Assembly: GCA_015501585.1 (NCBI GenBank)
Contig: JADNRY010000042.1
Coordinates: 248,001 to 312,000, forward strand
Direction: 5' to 3'
DNA: 64,000 nt
From: Rhodocollybia butyracea
Taxonomy: Eukaryota > Basidiomycota > Agaricomycetes > Agaricales > Omphalotaceae
A program made the position numbers and the translations under genes. The stretch's first letter is position 1; each line of letters starts with the position of its first letter. Shown here in pieces: positions 1 to 10,046 of the stretch. Below the pieces are notes generated by a model. That model did no database searches and was not told the DNA's origin. It saw only the letters and a list, made by a program, of their open reading frames with translations.

Positions 1-73
1 AACTATTCAAAAACGTTCATTAGACATAACATGAGCAACAACGCTACGAAAAAAAAGATGAAAAAAGACGTAC

Positions 74-185
74 TAGGGACATAACACGCCGAACAAGTGT
101 AGTTACTCTCTACTTGATTGCAGATTTGACATGTCGCTTTTTTGGCAGTTTTTCGTGCGGATTGGCGAAGCTGGGACGCAGACAT
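74..185 (-). CDS. HIT-type zinc finger protein, first exon (partial)
   Basis: This is the first coding exon of a gene that runs off the left edge on the minus strand. The start chosen is the ATG at 185-183; an in-frame GTG further upstream is less likely. The reading frame carries the beginning of a zf-HIT motif: CQIC, then about nine residues, then CSAC followed by YVP. In HIT fingers this is followed by YCS and further Cys/His ligands, which should lie in the next exon outside the window. A canonical donor GTACGT on the minus strand (73-68) ends the exon after a split serine codon. HIT fingers occur in snoRNP and chromatin assembly proteins such as Bcd1, Hit1 and Vps71; which one this is cannot be told. 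The gene is divergent from the TLC-like gene at 1073. Confidence 0.6.
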
Positions 186-248
186 TGGTTTTTGTGGTGT
201 AGAATGGGTGGAAAGAACCGCTGGAGGTTGGGCTAACGGATGGAGCAC

Positions 249-1072
249 AGTGACATGATCGTACGAAAAAAAGAATTCAGCGGGCGCTTATGCATTACGG
301 GCGCTTGTACTTTCCGGGCGCTCGACTTCTGACTTCGACTCGCTGAGACGACTACAGGTACTGGAGCTGTAGTTTCTTCAATACAATGCCCTAGCGCTGT
401 TTGAGCCGAATTCCAGTGAGTATATATCTATTTGCAGAAGCTGACGGAAAGAACACGCTTTCGGTGAGTTAAGCTAACCACAGTAAGCAGACTTTCGACG
501 TGTTGTTGGTTTCTCGGTTCGACACGCGAATGTGACCTAGGTTGGACGTTGGACAAGGCCTAATTATGGTCTGCGTGTGCAGCATGTCGCAGATCTCTTA
601 CCGATGGGACTAGTAGTAACACATGCGCAGGCCGTTGGTACCTTTGTGCCAAGGACGCCTTTCAAGAGGGCAGGCAGCGGCCACAGCTCGGTGCCACAAT
701 CTCTGTCACTCAAGTACTCACTGTCCCGCCGTCTATCTCTCGAATTAGTCTACCTGACTCGTCGAAAGGTGCGCGAGACAAGAGAGTTCTCCTGTGCGGA
801 CGACGTAGTTTTTCTCCAGCTTCTCGATAAAAACCACCAGATAACTGAACGTTCGAGAAGGGTCAACTGACTGGCTGTCCTTTCGAATTCACTTCTAAAT
901 TCTATAATCGAGGAAATCGACTTACGCCACTCCCTGCGCACGTTTGCTCTATTCCGTCTTTTCACCATCCGCACAAAGCCACAAATATTCGGTCCGAATA
1001 TTCCGTAACATTTATACGAATTTTAGACTGAACTTTTTTCCTTTAGGGCACTCGTCCCTTTCCGCTACGGCC
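249..1072. promoter_or_regulatory. Shared intergenic promoter region
   Basis: About 0.8 kb lies between the divergent HIT zinc-finger gene and the TLC-like gene. Short open frames here (for example 577-870) have no recognisable domain and overlap on both strands, so they are treated as noise. A TATATATC stretch near 420 and a pyrimidine-rich tract just before the ATG at 1073 are the only promoter-like signs seen. Confidence 0.4.
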
Positions 1073-2321
1073 ATGGCTCTCGTCCCCTCGGCGCAGACTC
1101 AGTGCGCGACGTTCCTACTGTCCTACGTCGCCTTCGTCTCCGCGTACTACGTCATTTCCCCGCACTTTCCTGCCCCGAAACAGAACTCCTGGATCATCAC
1201 TACTGTATCCAGCTGTGTCATGACTTTGGCGAGTGCGCCGTTTGTCTGGGATTATCTCGCTTCGAGAGGAGACGTTAGTGCTATTAGGGCGTTTCCGGAG
1301 CTGTCAGTTGGTTCTAGTCGGCTTTTTCAGGCGTATTTGTTCGCGTGGGTTGCCCATTTTCAACCCTGATTTTTTTCACTGATTGTTATTGGGTTCTAGT
1401 GACTTGTCGGTTGGGGTACTACGTTATCGGGACCAAATAAACATTGCGACTGGCTGGTTCCATCATATCTTGTATTTAGGCATTATTGAGTATGCGATTC
1501 AGCAGAAATGGGCATATGTCTTTTCTTTGGCTACGTGTATGGAGGTTCGTGCACCGTGCCCTACACCTAAAATATTTTGTGCTAACTTTATTTTTTTTTT
1601 TTCCTCGTTCCAGCTCCCAACTTTCGTCCTCGGCCTCTCAACACTCTTTCCGCGCCTCCGCTCCAACGTCCTCTTCGCCGTCTCCTTCTTCGTCACGCGT
1701 ATCCTCTTCCATAGTATCATCTGCCTCGCGTATTACATCCCCAAGAACCGCCCTCTAACTCCTCTTACACCTCTTACGCCATTGACACCTCTCACCACAA
1801 CATACTCAGAATCAATATCCCCTCTCTCTATGCCGTCACCATCATCCCCGGAAATAGGCTCCATCGTCCCCGCTATCCTCCTTACGTGTATCTTTCCGAT
1901 GCACGCGACGTGGTTCATGGCGTGTCTAAAGGGCTTCAAGAAACGGGCGAAGGTGAAGAAGGAGAGGATAGCGAAGATAGGGAAGAAAGATGGGAAAGAG
2001 AGGAAAGAGAGGAAAGAGACTGGTGTGGTACCCGTATCCCTCGTCCCGGCTCATCACCCACGCCCAAACCTATACGCCCACTACACCCACTACGCCCGGT
2101 ACTACTCGATGCGCTACGCCCATTATTCGTCGCGGTATGCGCATTATCGTACGCGGCTACGGGGACTGGACCTTCGTGGTTTCAGGGGCCTGGGCTTTCG
2201 TGGTTTGGGCATGAGGGGATTGAGGGGCGTTAGAGGCTCTGCGTCGACCGTGAAGGAGCAGGTTAGGAAGAGGATCCGCTGGAGAGATTTCCGTCTGCGT
2301 CGAGTGTTAAGGAGCAGGTGA
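1073..2321 (+). CDS. TLC-domain-like integral membrane protein
   Basis: Three exons are supported: 1073-1344, 1400-1544 and 1614-2321. The introns are 55 and 69 bp with donors GTGGGT and GTTCGT and acceptors CTAG and CCAG; phases match. The start ATG sits in a GCCATGG context. The protein has several hydrophobic segments and a TLC-like core: a DLSVG...RYRDQ stretch, then the GWFHH motif, then LPTFVLG and a TRILFH segment, followed by FPMHATWF near the last membrane span. TLC proteins act in membranes, often the ER, in lipid sensing or ceramide synthesis; the substrate here is unknown. The C-terminal third is unusual: a PLT repeat, then a basic tail of Tyr/His/Arg-rich short repeats and a GLxFRGL run. 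The last residues arise from a 56-bp tandem duplication in which the first copy is shifted in frame relative to the second. Confidence 0.6.
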
Positions 2322-2350
2322 GGAGGAGGAATCCGTTGGAGAGGTTACCG
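2238..2350. repeat. 56-bp tandem duplication at the TLC-like gene 3' end
   Basis: Two diverged copies (about 2238-2293 and 2294-2350) share the frame SAS-VKEQVR. The first copy lacks one base relative to the second, so the main frame runs to a stop at 2319-2321. The second copy's frame stays open to 2527 with a plausible C-terminus. This suggests that the original C-terminus ended at 2527 and was changed by the duplication plus a one-base loss. Confidence 0.55.
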
Positions 2351-2527
2351 TCGTTGGAGAGGCTTCCGTTATCACTCTCGGGGTTACCTAGTCCGAAGGC
2401 GTTGGCGTTTGGGTTTGGGTTGCCGAGTCGGGAGAGGGTGTATGGGTCGGTGGGGCTTGTGAGGGGGCTTACGAGTGGAGTTGAGAGGCCGGGTGTGAGG
2501 GAGAAGGAACAGACGCGTTCGAGTTGA

Positions 2528-3926
2528 TTGTTTGGTTCCTTTTTTATGTTGCCATTTTTTATGTTTCTCTATTTTGGTTGGTTGTACCCGAGCTTCAACG
2601 GTTTGCTTTGACGATTGATGATGATTGATGATAATGATTTTTTTCTTTTCTCTTCCTTTGGAAGGATTTATTTTTACTTGGATGTGTGCAAGGTACTATA
2701 GCTCCCTTTGATGACGGCTTATACTTACTTACCTGACACTTTACCTCCCTCCCTCCCTATACCCCTCCTTATACCTCTCCACCTCTTCACCTCTCCCACC
2801 GCCCTCATTATCTGTATCTGTATATTTTTTTTTCTGGGGTTTGTGTTGTATTTACCTATTACCATTACCATCTATTACATTCTCGTTTGGCCGTCAACCG
2901 GTCAACGTTTCAACTCCCATAATATCTGATAATACGATCATGTTATCATGTTTCCTGATCTTCGTTCGTTGGGCTGGGCTGAGTGTCTGGTGTATGGTTA
3001 TTCGGTATGGAGTATGGGACATCGTTTCCGCCGTTTCTATTCGAGATATGAGATACGTGATACATCTTCAAGTTCTGTAGCCGAGAGTCTCGTACAGAAT
3101 CACACAGGATACTTGCGGTGCTGCGACAACTTCTGCCCTTGAACACGATTCGATACAACGCCTTGTAGTCAGGTTATAGTGGATTCGAAATCGAGTTTGA
3201 AGTACTTGTTTGAAGTGCTAATGCAATGTATCAGTTAATATCAAGATCAATGATGCCACTGTACACGTAGTATGCAGTTCTTTGATACCTCTGATCCTTC
3301 TTCCGCTGCTGATTCTTCTCTTTGATTTTCTCGGGCATCGTTTCCGCCGTTGCTAATTCGAGAGATTCTCGTACAGAATCACAGGTAGCTTGCAGTGCTT
3401 CGCAACACGATACGATACAACGCTTGTAGTAGTCAAGTTGTAGTGGATTCGGAATCGAGTTTGAGGTACTAGTTTGAAGTACTAGTGCAATATATCAGTT
3501 AATATCAAGATCAATGATGCCATGGTCCACGTAGTACTATGCAGTTCATTGATACCTCTGATCCTTCTTCCGCTGCTGATTCTTCTCTTTGATTTTCTCA
3601 GAACTCGTTCTTCTATATAATGCTGTTGATCCTTCTATTTAACTTTCCTTTGTTTTTCCCAGATTGCTGTTGATCCTTTCTCTTTGATCTCTTCAGAACC
3701 TTTCTGCATGCTGTCGCCTTCCCGAGTCGTTCCCAGCGCGTCGCGAAAAACAAGCGCCAAATCTGTCAATGAAACTCGCGTGATGTGTAACCGTGGGTAA
3801 CCTGCTGATTGACTCTGCGCAGCCTTTATAAAGTTTTATAAAGTTTCACTGAGTCATTTACTTACTTGAAACCTTTCACTCATCGTGCGGCTTCATCTTA
3901 GTGCGATAGAGAGGATAACGACGGCG
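2528..3926. other. Intergenic region with no gene seen
   Basis: No coding signal is convincing here. It holds a T-rich 3' flank of the TLC-like gene, a short CTC/CCT-rich stretch near 2740-2800, the tandem duplication described separately, and the likely promoter of the F-box gene (duplicated TATAAAG stretches near 3829-3845). Confidence 0.5.
3020..3600 (+). repeat. Tandem direct duplication, two ~0.3 kb units
   Basis: Unit 1 spans about 3020-3332 and unit 2 about 3336-3600. Both start with ATCGTTTCCGCCGTT and end with TTTGATTTTCTC, and share long blocks such as CAGTTAATATCAAGATCAAT. Unit 1 has about 50 extra bases near its start. The units differ by scattered substitutions and small indels, so the duplication is not recent. 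No ORF is associated. Confidence 0.85.
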
Positions 3927-5658
3927 ATGGCTCGACGTTCGCTTCGCATTCAAGCTATCAAGAAAAATCCGAGGGTTTCTGCTGACACTACCACCAACAA
4001 CAACGATGGAGCTAGTACCAAAGTAACGAAACACACTCGAAAGAAGATTCATAACTCGAAAGAAGACGAAACCGAAGACAAGGAAGAAACGGAACAAGGG
4101 GGGAGGATGGAGAAGAAACCACCTCGTAAACGAGCAAGAACTGAGGCTGGGAAGAATAGCACAAAAACGAAGGCGATTGGGGACGACGACGAGGAGATTC
4201 AACTTGTCGAACAACGGGAAGATCAATCTTTGGGTGTCAAGAAAAAGCAGCGTGTGCCTGCACAGTTTCGAAATGTTAGGGGAGACTGGGGCTTTTGGAG
4301 AGGTTGGTGAAGGATATGCCTTTGGACGTGGTTTTCGAGGTCAGCAAACGTCTTTTTAATCTCACATTCACACTGAATCACACATGCTTATCCACTGCAC
4401 TCCGACCTCGTAAAAAAATCCCTTCAATCTCTATTTGGTTTTGAATGTTTGTAGATATTCTCCCACCTCGGGCCTCGGGACCTCCTCCACCTTGCGCGTA
4501 CGTCGAAAGATCTCCGGGCGATGCTCATGAGCAAGAACGCGGAGCTGATCTGGCGTGCGGCGAGGAAGACGATTGTGGGTCTCCCACCGCTACCGAATGA
4601 TTTGAGTGAGCCTGAGTATGCGAGCTTGATGTTTGATCTGTATTGCCATGTGAGTATGCGTGTTATTGGGAGTTATTGGGAGTAGTTGAATGTTTTTTCG
4701 GGCATTGCTTGTACTAATGATACTTATTGGCTAGGCATGCAAGGTTCCGAAGGGTCGTTGTGAGAATATATTCTGGGAGTTTCGGATGAGGCTTTGTAAG
4801 AAATGTGAAGCGAAGTAAGCGATTCGTTGTCGCTTTATCGATGTTGACTGGTTCTAATGATGGACTATAGGCTCCCTGAATACAACGAAGAGTATTTATC
4901 GAAACAACCGCCGGAATTTCGTTACCCACAGATTTTACCTTCGGTCCTTGTCGATGTTAGCGAAAGAGGTGGTCAGTTTCAATGCTTGAATACGTTCGGT
5001 TCAGTTTGTAATTGACTATTTCTCTCTCTCTCTCGCTTTTCTTTTTCCAGTATACAGTGGCTATAAAAAACGCCTTGGGAGTAATCTATGGGCTAAGATC
5101 TTGAGAAAAGAGTTTCATGCACTGCAAGACGACAGAGAGCGTAGGAAATGGCTTATGAGGAAAGAGAATGAGGCTAAGGCCGTACGGGCGGTGAGTAACG
5201 CTATTTGTCGTGGTTAGTCCTCCTTGGTTATGCTTACTCGATGAGGGCTTTAGCACCCGAAATTGTGTGAAACTTGGCATGCAGCGCAACTTCGCGAGCG
5301 GAGTGATCAGCTGAATGATATTAGGAGTCAGCGGATCTCGGAGTAGGTTTTTTTCATCTTATGTTTAAGTGATTAGATTCAATTTCTTTTTGTTCGAGCA
5401 GTATCATGCGGCGATTAACCGAAATCGGATGGGGTGAGGAAGTAGAAATTCTGTTGAGCCGTGGGGGATGTGAGTGGGACGACTTCGAGCATCATAAATC
5501 GGTCAGACAATCCAAAAAGCTGACTGAATACGGTACGAGTGTCATTCTTCACTGCTGATATATATCACTTATGTTACCTCATAGGCTGGAATGGGATTAA
5601 AGACGAGCTGGTGGAATTCCTATCAGAATGCAAAAAGCAGCGTCTTATGAAGGAGTAA
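3927..5658 (+). CDS. F-box protein (8 exons, one frameshift)
   Basis: Exons: 3927-~4339, 4455-4649, 4735-4814, 4871-4971, 5051-5190, 5254-5342, 5402-5532 and 5585-5658. Introns are 50-115 bp with GT...AG ends. The N-terminus is basic and Ser/Thr/Lys-rich (MARRSLRIQA). The F-box follows: LLERLVKDMPLDVVFE joined to IFSHLGPRDLLHLARTSKDL, the usual F-box helix pattern for Skp1 binding in SCF ubiquitin ligases. It is followed by an ELIWR block and paired cysteines (ACK...KKCEAK). The C-terminal exons encode a charged helical region ending SECKKQRLMKE. One fault is visible: exon 1 reaches the F-box in the wrong frame. A run of four G at 4279-4282 would need five to give VRGRLGLLER. This is either a real frameshift or a sequencing error. 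A 3' partial copy lies at 46.6-47.4 kb. Confidence 0.75.
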
Positions 5659-6308
5659 CGTGCCAGCACAGAGTTTTGAGTGGGTATCGGAGAGAATCTG
5701 AGTCAGAGTTTACGGCTAGCAGTTGAGCAGGAGATGGAGATGGAAACACCGGTTGAGGAGGTTCTTTGAATTGCAAAAACCTGAGTTTATGCTTGATGTA
5801 GTAGAATTGGGATATAGAAACATGTTTGTTGGGAAGAGGCAATGATGTTCAAAATGATATCTATCTGCTTGAGTGCTTGGTGAGTAGTGTTCAATGAACA
5901 TGGATTGGCTCGTGTTCAAGTTCTAGCTCGGAACCGATACTCTCCGGAGCCGCAGCCTCATCGACTTGAACTACTTGACATGCAGAGGATAGAAATTGAT
6001 ATAGAGAGATTAAGACTCCCGAGGCTAAAGATTGCGCACCTCCCAAAAGCCGAGAAGGATGCCCACTTGCGCCTTCAATTTTCTCCACATATAGTGACTC
6101 GAGCCAGTTATTTCTTTTAGAAACAAAATTCAGTGTTTGAGCCCTTTGTCTCTACCTCAAAGACCTTTGAGACTTGCCAAAGAAACAAATGGCCATTGAT
6201 TCAGACCTCTAAAGAAAAGTGTGACAAGGCCAATGCATGATCCTCAGATGCCATTCAAGGTGCCTATTGAGAGCCTATTGAGATGATATTAAAGTATTCA
6301 ACTTTCAG
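5659..6308. other. 3' flank of the F-box gene
   Basis: No gene is seen. The first ~200 bases match the 3' flank of the second F-box copy at 47.4-47.6 kb, so the duplicated unit extended past the stop codon. The small frame at 5887-6120 has no domain. Confidence 0.5.
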
Positions 6309-6450
6309 ATAGAGATGTCCCCGAGTCCGGGTCAAGTATACTTGGTGGAAGTACTTGCAGCCTATAAGGCTTGACTTGTGACCCATGGCTGACTCGTGGG
6401 AAACGGGTCACTGACTCGCAAGTATTATCCGCAAGTACTATCATGCCTCT
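6309..6450 (+). repeat. hAT-like repeat fragment (GATGTCC family)
   Basis: Begins AGAGATGTCCCCGAGTCCGG, the same start as the fragments at 18126 and 34409 and close to the terminal repeat of the complete MITE at 33769-34071. It continues with several short (A/C)AAGTA(C/T)T-type motifs. No second end is present, so it is a truncated copy. Confidence 0.5.
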
Positions 6451-6578
6451 AGTTTTTTAAAATTTTTTAAAGAAGTACCTCGGAAATGCCTTAAACATGC
6501 CCAGATTGCCACCGGATTTGACATGTAGAGGGGATAGTACTCTAGTAAACTTTCTATCTACTTTATAGAGCCATTCAA

Positions 6579-7145
6579 TGTTGGACTTTGTCATCTATCA
6601 TATTCATTATACTTACTATGGAACAGTCTTCTCACTTGTTACTATCTATGGAACGATCTCTCTCGCTGTAACTACTGGTATGTGAACTAGTTGTGCTATC
6701 TTTATCCTGCCCACTCGCCATTGCCTTATTATTGTGCTCTCGTCTATTCTTACTCACTGCATGCAAATCACCATAATTCTTTGTGGAAATAGTAAAAAAT
6801 ATGTTAAACTTATGTTCAGATACTAAGATTATGTTGAAATTGTATGAAGTTCCATACAAGTTTAACATAATTTTACTATTTCCACAAAAATTGATGTTGA
6901 TTTGCATGCAGTGACTTACTTACCTTGTGCTCCATTCCACTCTCGTCTTATTACTCTCACTCCATCTGTGAACGCTTCACGCGTTGTACTTATTATTAAC
7001 TCGCTGGACTTGTATCTAAGCTTGTACGTACTTGTGGAATATCAAGTTGTGTTTTCTCTGTCTGTGTCTGTGCCTGGACCTTAGTCTCCTCTGTGTCTGT
7101 GTGACCAGAGCCAACTAACAGTGTTGAGTACACTGTCTGCCTTAT
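6579..7145 (+). repeat. copia 5' LTR (interrupted by a MITE)
   Basis: Matches 15431-15827 nearly base for base outside the MITE at 6754-6914. Its first ~15 bases match 14419-14431, the part of the 3' LTR that lies left of the nested solo LTR. The terminal CA expected of an LTR is not evident at the right end, so the exact boundary is uncertain by a few bases. Confidence 0.75.
6754..6914. mobile_element. 161-bp hairpin MITE
   Basis: Present in the 5' LTR and absent from the matching place in the 3' LTR, so both filled and empty sites are seen. Terminal inverted repeats read TCACTGCATGCAAATCA, and a second inverted block (TTTGTGGAAATAGTAAAA) follows, so most of the element folds into one long hairpin. 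The flanks read CTTAC on both sides; because the target is a CTTA repeat, the exact TSD length is ambiguous. No coding capacity. Confidence 0.8.
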
Positions 7146-7565
7146 TTCAAAAAATCGGTCACATCAAGTAACAGGCACCGCACACGGCAACAACACGGCC
7201 ATCAAAAATCACGTTGTGCTTTTCGGTGGGCAAATCACTTCAAGAGTTTGCGAATAAAATTACTGGGGGTTACTATAATAATATGGTGGATTATGGTAGA
7301 TGTACGAAGATGAGGAAGGTTGGCGCGGATATGGAGGATGAGGATAGGCTGGTATATGGGTGTTTCTACCGGGACTGAGAGTAAGATGAGGGTAAGAACT
7401 ATGTAAAGTATTAGCGGTATTATTAAAAGTATTAGTAGAGGGCGTAGGGATATATGAATGGCGCGACAATGATGGTATCGGCGCTTGTGGAATAAAGGAA
7501 GTGGAACTTTCGGGATGGCGGGCTTCGACCGATACAGCAGGTGCGCGTCCTCGGGTAAAAAGTGC

Positions 7566-9573
7566 TCAATAACGCAAGTCCTGCATAAGGTCAGGATGAT
7601 TGTCAAAGTGGGATTTGATTTGGGCACGTAAAATGTCATTGCTGCCATCCATATCAAGCTTGAGTACAAATGCAAGATCCTTCATATCCTCTTTCACCTT
7701 TGAATTCAAGGAACCAGTGAGAATGGTATCGGAACCCATCTGAAGTCGTGCCTGAGTACATTCCTGCTCCTTTGCCTCCTTGGCTGCCTGTGCTTCGTGT
7801 TTCTTCTGCAACTGCTCCGCTTTCTCCTCGTGCTGCTTTTTTGCCAACTGCATGCCCTCTGTGGATGACAAGCATTAAGTTTTGGTTGTTTTGTTGCTTT
7901 CTGGTTTTTTGCATTGAGTTTGTGATTTGTAACTTGAAGCTGCTGAAGTGCCAGTGTGTTGTGTGCCTTTGATTGTTGCAGAGCTGAACGGAGCTGACGG
8001 TTTTCCTTTTCAAGATCATCACATGTCTGTGAAATCTCATCATATGTCCGCTTGCGTTGAACGGTAGAAGTGCTAGGAGTTGCGTAGAAGTGGGAAGGAG
8101 GGATCTGTGAAAATGAACCAGACTGCTGTGATGATCTGGGTGTGGGTAAAGGAGTGGGCATGGATACAGGAACAAGTGCTGTCTGACCACCATCAGAGTC
8201 AGAGTCAGAGTCAGAGTCAGTGTCGGAGTTGTTGCTTCTGGACTCATCGTTATCTGATAAAGTTGGATGGAAAGGGAAAGATCCTGGGACAAAGGTTCCA
8301 CTGGTTGAATAAGGTATACTTGGGGCATAATCAACGTCGTTGAAGACGTCCCGGTTGATTGGCCATAAGCCACTCTTCCGCCAAGCAGTTTGAATCGTAC
8401 TTTGCTTAAATGTTGCAGCACAAACAAACATGTATTCCTTGACAAAATTTCCTCGCAACATCTCCTCATCCATATCTTCTGCGATCTCATCACATCGCTC
8501 AATCCATGCACGTGAGAAGGGTCCAAAGACACCAACATCAAGTGGCTGGAGCTTGTGTGTTGTGTGAGGAGGAAGGCAAAGTAAAATGATACCGTTTTCA
8601 CGCGCCATCTGTATAAGCTCCCATTGATCATGAGAACCATGCCCATCATAGATAAGGAGAATCTTGGAATTAGACACATTGCGCTCCTTGGCTTGAGGGA
8701 TAAATGACTTTTTGAACCACTCAAGGCACAAATAGTCATCAGTCCAGCCATTCTCCGACATTGAAATACTGTATGTAAAGTTGGTCAAGTATAAACAAAA
8801 CTGGGATAATTTGACTGACCAGATATTGGGATCGACGTCAAACCATTCTGGTGCGAACTCCTTGCCAGAGAAGACAAATCCCGGGGTAAGTGCATGACCA
8901 TCTGCACTGACACATTCAATGATAGCTGCAAGCTCAAGATTTGCAGAACGCTTTTTGTATGCAGGTCGTTTACTTCTTGGAACAAAGTATTTACGCTGGG
9001 ATGCTTTACGGCCACCACCTCGTTGACAGCCTTTCTCATCCATGTTGTAGATATTTTCAATGGGAATGTTGTGTTTCGCACAAATTGCCTCGAGAATGTC
9101 AAAGTGACGACCAATGACAGGTCGATTGAATGCCTGTGCCCGTTTTGGGTCGAGTCCCGTGGGTTTCCCGAGTTTAATGGAAGGATTTTGTTGGATGAAT
9201 GAATATATCCAGTTCTTGCCGGGTTTTTTTCCTGATAAGAACTTCAGACTTCTTCCGGATTCCTTGTTTACTGATAGGGTGTCCAGTCTCCGAAAGGTAG
9301 ATGAGCCAGTCAACAAGCACTGTCTCCTGGTCTGGAGAGAGCAATTGCTGATCAACGTGGGCTTTCGCAAGAAGGACGATGCTTTCCCAAAAAGCGATTA
9401 TGAAGATTAAAATAAGAAAGTGAAAGCCGAGGATATTTGCCGGACAGGAAGGTGATAACTTCTTGATACCGTGGTTTTTCTTGTTTTCCGAGAAGCAAAC
9501 ATCCTTCTTTGTAGGCCCGCTTGCATTCTGCAGCAATTTCCGTCTTTTTGGCGCCATTTCTGGGCATCCACAA
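7566..9573 (-). pseudogene. pogo/Fot1-type DDE transposase, frameshifted
   Basis: Read on the minus strand. The N-terminus (9573 to ~9350) has a MPRNGAKKTEIA start and helix-turn-helix character. A CENP-B-like DNA-binding stretch follows (GKNWIYSFIQ...GLDPKRAQAFN), then the DDE_1 catalytic core: NMDEKG, LLIYDGHGSH and LQPLDVGVFGP carry the three acidic residues. The C-terminus has an Asp/Ser repeat, then a coiled coil (DLEKENRQLR... and EGMQLAKKQHEEKAEQL). A 51-bp in-frame intron (8769-8819; donor GTCAGT, acceptor TACAG) splits the conserved DPNI-ISMSENGWTDD block. The frame breaks at least three times: near 9370-9390, at an A-run near 9225, and near 7870. The protein is therefore dead as it stands. 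It sits between the copia 5' LTR and gag; its terminal repeats could not be fixed. Confidence 0.8.
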
Positions 9574-10046
9574 GTGTGAATACTGTTTATTGTTTCAAGT
9601 TTGCGTCGCGTCCAGATCACGTTGTCGTAAGGTTGTAATGCCGCGCTTATTGAGCCGCTACTCGGCAGCCTTCCTGTTTGAGCAATGTCACACAATGCTC
9701 AGGCTCTTCGTTATCCTTGTTCTAAATCTACATACTCTGTGAATATCATCCCGCAAAACTGCTTTGAAGTACTCTGTATATATTCCGATGATATCCCAGC
9801 TTTTTTGTGATTTCTAGGCTGCTTTGTAGTGAAAGATACGCATTTTAAACCAAAAAATGTGCATTTTGAACCCAAAATGCATTGCGAGACAAGTACTTAA
9901 TGGATTTTATTTCTAAAAACACTTGCAAAATGTAGAGTACACATGTATATACCAATCCCAAAGCATAATTACAGAGATAGATGGGGGGAAAGGCCTTTCC
10001 GAGGCGTTTTAAAACACTACGGGAGATTTATTGATTTTGAAACACT

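Noticed and set aside
577..974. Overlapping ORFs on both strands upstream of the TLC-like gene
   Set aside because: No domain, strands overlap, and the positions fit a divergent promoter.
5887..6120. 77-codon ORF after the F-box gene
   Set aside because: No domain, overlapped by a minus-strand frame, and located in the 3' flank.
7654..8751. Long 365-codon minus-strand ORF
   Set aside because: It is an out-of-frame shadow of the DDE transposase; the catalytic motifs lie in the other frame.
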